DNA from: Pseudocalidococcus sp964653145
GTDB taxonomy: Bacteria > Cyanobacteriota > Cyanobacteriia > Thermosynechococcales > Thermosynechococcaceae
Reading direction: 5' to 3'
Length of the DNA stretch: 64,000 nucleotides
NCBI GenBank assembly: GCA_964653145.1
Contig: CAZZCG010000007.1
Location: 67,555 to 131,554 of the forward strand
Part shown: in pieces, positions 61,423-64,000 of the stretch
Numbering within the stretch: the stretch's first letter is position 1
Layout of the letters: the number at the start of each line of letters is the position of its first letter
The notes under the pieces: model-generated
Told to the model about the DNA's origin: nothing
What the model saw: only the letters and a program-made list of their open reading frames with translations
Database searches by the model: none
Translations under genes and position numbers: made by a program

Positions 61423-62058
61423 ATGAATCCAGAGAATACAGCAATCCGATACAATCGCATAGCCCATTGGTGGCAAATTCAGCATCAAGATTCACTTTAT
61501 GGTATTCCACAGCTGGAAAGAGCGATTCAATTTACTTTTAAAAGGCAATATGCACTAGATATCGGGTGTGGAAGCAGTGGACGTTTAATTAAAACTCTAA
61601 ATCAGCATGGATTTCAGGTAGAAGGACTTGATATCTCTGGTGAAATGATTAGTTTAGCTAAACAAATACATCCAGAATTCACATTCTACCAAGCAGATAT
61701 CTGTGATTGGCATGCTCCCAAACTCTACAGTTTGATTGTAGCTTGGGATAGTACGTTTCATCTACCGCTTGACATGCAAGAACCTGTGATGAAGAAGCTA
61801 TGCAATGCTCTTGAACCTGACGGTGTGCTAATGTTTACCGGTGGAGGTGGGTACAAACAAAGTGAAATTTCTGGAACATTTCAAGGTCAAGACTTTGAGT
61901 ACAGCACTCTGGGCGTAAATGCTTTCCTCAAGATTCTGAATGATCAACATTGCACATGTCTTCATCTCGAATACGATCAATACCCTGAGAACCATGTTTA
62001 TATCATTGCTCAAAAGGCTAGATCGTCTATTGGAATGGATATGAGGAGTCTCAAGTAG
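61423..62058 (+). CDS. Class I SAM-dependent methyltransferase
   Basis: The 211-residue protein has the SAM motif ALDIGCGSSGRLI, the acidic VEGLDISGEMISLAKQI, and the post-motifs YSLIVAWDSTFHLP and LEPDGVLMFTGGGGY. The substrate is unknown. It sits in the AT-rich accessory end and differs in codon use from the genes before 53 kb, which suggests transfer. Confidence 0.88.
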   Translation: MNPENTAIRYNRIAHWWQIQHQDSLYGIPQLERAIQFTFKRQYALDIGCGSSGRLIKTLNQHGFQVEGLDISGEMISLAKQIHPEFTFYQADICDWHAPKLYSLIVAWDSTFHLPLDMQEPVMKKLCNALEPDGVLMFTGGGGYKQSEISGTFQGQDFEYSTLGVNAFLKILNDQHCTCLHLEYDQYPENHVYIIAQKARSSIGMDMRSLK

Positions 62059-62206
62059 TCAATGTTTGTTTATGAAGTACGATTGCTGCAAAGCGTAGGC
62101 AAAAAATGCTTGGAGCGGACTTTTCGAGGCTATTTGTGAACAATTTAAATTCTCCGAGTCGATCAATTTTATCGTTAAACTCTCTTGTCTCATTAGATTT
62201 AGAGTA

Positions 62207-63262
62207 TTGGACGGATTCAATATAAATTTCTTCACTTTATGTCCTCCAATTCTCGTTGTTCTGCAAGTCTGTTTCCATGTCTTAGTTCTACCTTTATCAC
62301 TGCTGTTTGTAGGTTATATGACAAAATCCTCAACAATTGCCGAGGTTCACATTACAACATCAACAGGCACTCTCTATGGCACACAGATTATTCCAACGTC
62401 TAATCTGCAAGAGCCAGTGGTGCTGATCATTGCGGGTTCTGGTCCGACTGATCGCAATGGGAACAGTTCACTGGCTGGGCAAAATAGTAGCCTCAAACTT
62501 CTCGCTGAAGGATTAGCGGGTCATGGAATTGCCTCGATACGATATGACAAGCGCGGTATTGGAGAAAGCTCAGCCGCAGGGCCTGAAGAAGGTGATATGA
62601 GTTTCGATACCTATGTTGAAGATGCTGTACTTTGGATTCAGAAATTGCAGGTAGACTCTCGTTTTTCAAGCGTCACCGTAATTGGTCACAGTGAAGGCTC
62701 TCTGATTGGAATGCTGGCGGCCCAAAAAACTGAAGCAGATGCTTTCGTATCAATCGCCGGACCTGCCCAAACTGGATCAAAAATTTTACGAAATCAACTG
62801 CAACCTAGATTGCCAGATGCATTAAGGCAACAGAATGAGCAGATTCTTGCTGCTCTAGAGCAAGGTAACATAGTGACCTCTGTTTCACCAGAACTAAACA
62901 TGCTTTACAGAACGAGCGTCCAATCATACCTCATTTCCTGGTTTCGCTATACCCCTGCCCAAGTGATTAGGGGTCTCACTGTACCTGTTCTAATTGTTCA
63001 AGGAGCAACTGATATCCAAGTACCTGTCAGTGAGGCGCAAGCACTGAAAATGGCTAAGCCGGATGCGGAGCTTAGAATTATTGAGGGGATGAATCACGTC
63101 TTAAAAGCTGTTTCGTTAGACGCTGAACAGCAAAATGCTTCCTACTCTGACCCAACGCTACCAGTTGTGCCTGAACTCGTTGAAGGGATAAGTCAATTTA
63201 TTCATACCAGTGAGACGCTCCGTGAGTCTAACCAGTCGTTACACCGGAACATGCCAAATTGA
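62207..63262 (+). CDS. Alpha/beta hydrolase
   Basis: The 351-residue protein has the oxyanion-region motif VVLIIAGSGPTDRNGNS, the SIRYDKRGIGES segment, the nucleophile elbow GHSEGS, and the late acid and His regions (LIVQGATDIQVP, GMNHVLKAV). The first ~37 residues are hydrophobic and may form a signal or anchor from a TTG start; a soluble version could start at the ATG 62318 (MTKSSTIAEV). The substrate is unknown, possibly an ester or peptide. Confidence 0.85.
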   Translation: MDGFNINFFTLCPPILVVLQVCFHVLVLPLSLLFVGYMTKSSTIAEVHITTSTGTLYGTQIIPTSNLQEPVVLIIAGSGPTDRNGNSSLAGQNSSLKLLAEGLAGHGIASIRYDKRGIGESSAAGPEEGDMSFDTYVEDAVLWIQKLQVDSRFSSVTVIGHSEGSLIGMLAAQKTEADAFVSIAGPAQTGSKILRNQLQPRLPDALRQQNEQILAALEQGNIVTSVSPELNMLYRTSVQSYLISWFRYTPAQVIRGLTVPVLIVQGATDIQVPVSEAQALKMAKPDAELRIIEGMNHVLKAVSLDAEQQNASYSDPTLPVVPELVEGISQFIHTSETLRESNQSLHRNMPN

Positions 63263-63630
63263 TTGATGGAGTGGCAAAGATTATAGGTGTCCGGTGAGCT
63301 TGGTTCTTGGCTTGCAAACTGCAGAGGTGATGTTCTGTCAAGTATCTGACTTTCCAAAAGAACCCAGTTCGATTCAGGTATTGGTGGGAGTGCGATTGGA
63401 AGCATAATAAATTTACGACTATTTCTGAGTTATGTTGTATTCCTTCCAGGGAAATGATTACAAGCAATGAGTAAGATGATAGATAGCAAAGCCTGGTCTT
63501 GGCTGCATTCACAAATGCATCATGATCCTAGAAATAGCTGTAAATTCATTACGCTCCCTGAATACGTTAGCCTCTATAAGGTTCTCAATTAAAACATGAA
63601 CTTTTCCCAACGATACGAGCATTAGCAACA
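63263..63630. other. Intergenic region, no gene seen
   Basis: The 368 bp between the hydrolase and selO hold no convincing frame. The region starts close to a copy of AAATTGATTGATGGAGT (63256) also present near 60187. Confidence 0.4.
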
Positions 63631-64000
63631 ATGTCATATTCATCTAAACTATCTGCTGAGCTTTCCGTAACAACCTTCGATGAGTTTGTGCAATTGGCAG
63701 ATTACTCCCTGATGGATACTCTAAATGCCGATCCTGATGCCACGTCCAATGGTGATGATCACCGCCCCCGTCAGGTTTTTTCTGGTCATTTCGTACCCGT
63801 AACACCCACACCGCTTGCAGAACCAGAATACGTAGCCCATAGCAGCACTTTTTTTAAGGAACTTGGGTTGAGCGATGAGTTGGCGTTTAATGAAAAATTT
63901 CGCCGTCTATTTTCTGGTGATCTCTCTGTAGTACATGAGCCTATGCGTCAGGTTGGCTGGGCAACTGGTTATGCATTGTCGATTTATGGCACCGAATATA
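63631..64000 (+). CDS. selO: SelO/YdiU family protein adenylyltransferase (3' end missing)
   Basis: The first 123 residues match the start of SelO/UPF0061 pseudokinases: SGHFVPVTPTPLAEPEYVAH, FFKELGLSDELAFNEKFRRL, FSGDLSVVHEPM and VGWATGYALSIYGTEY. SelO transfers AMP from ATP to target proteins, linked to redox stress. The rest of the gene runs past the right edge. The ATG at 63631 is used; the upstream bases show no strong ribosome site. Confidence 0.85.
   Translation, partial: MSYSSKLSAELSVTTFDEFVQLADYSLMDTLNADPDATSNGDDHRPRQVFSGHFVPVTPTPLAEPEYVAHSSTFFKELGLSDELAFNEKFRRLFSGDLSVVHEPMRQVGWATGYALSIYGTEY

Overview
This window looks like a cyanobacterial chromosome. The evidence is an ArgZ/AgrE-type arginine dihydrolase, oxygen-dependent HemF, SufR with its Cys pattern and operator, a cyanobacteriochrome-like GAF domain, a DUF4327 protein, a NACHT protein of the cyanobacterial type, and LpxD. 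The first ~56 kb is moderately GC-rich and full of the 10-bp palindrome CCAGGCCTGG. It resembles unicellular Thermosynechococcaceae-type Synechococcus (a guess from gene style, not checked). The last ~8 kb is more AT-rich, lacks that palindrome and holds two copies of the HIP1 palindrome GCGATCGC.

Layout. 0-17 kb is mostly housekeeping: the end of a multihaem cytochrome c gene, argZ, lpxD, an SRPBCC protein, hemF, a PrxQ-type peroxiredoxin, an SDR, a DUF305 protein with a small partner, sufB diverging from sufR, a DUF389 membrane protein, lipA, glutathione reductase and a membrane protein fused to a spermidine-synthase-like domain. 17-32 kb is a signalling island. It holds a CBS/PAS/DXCF-GAF hybrid histidine kinase, a periplasmic NMT1-type lipoprotein overlapping a second hybrid kinase, a REC-kinase and a REC-GGDEF-EAL protein, all on the plus strand. 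Opposite lies an ArsB/SLC13-type permease gene behind a ydaO-type c-di-AMP riboswitch, followed by two tandem class III adenylate cyclase genes that share an almost identical 640-bp 3' part.

32-38 kb holds SpoIID-like, K+ channel, cbiT, histidine phosphatase and cbiQ/cbiO transporter genes. 38-43 kb is accessory: a NACHT gene interrupted by an in-frame TGA, and a stress cluster (Lmo0937-like, two CsbD-type proteins, a lipoprotein). 43-53 kb has dnaJ-dnaK, DUF4327, a Tudor-like secreted protein, a class II amidotransferase, a RusA-like gene overlapping a PD-(D/E)XK + HEPN-like gene, glyS, a GFA protein and a YefM/YoeB toxin-antitoxin pair. 53-64 kb is gene-poor, with gene remnants, a DUF305/RppA-like pair, HxlR/ene-reductase, LuxR/sulfurtransferase, a SnoaL-like gene ending in an attC-like site, a methyltransferase, an alpha/beta hydrolase and the start of selO.

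The most interesting material is the 17-27 kb cluster, which reads as a ligand- and possibly light-responsive phosphorelay ending in c-di-GMP turnover. It sits next to c-di-AMP-controlled transport and cAMP synthesis genes. No rRNA, tRNA or CRISPR array was seen.
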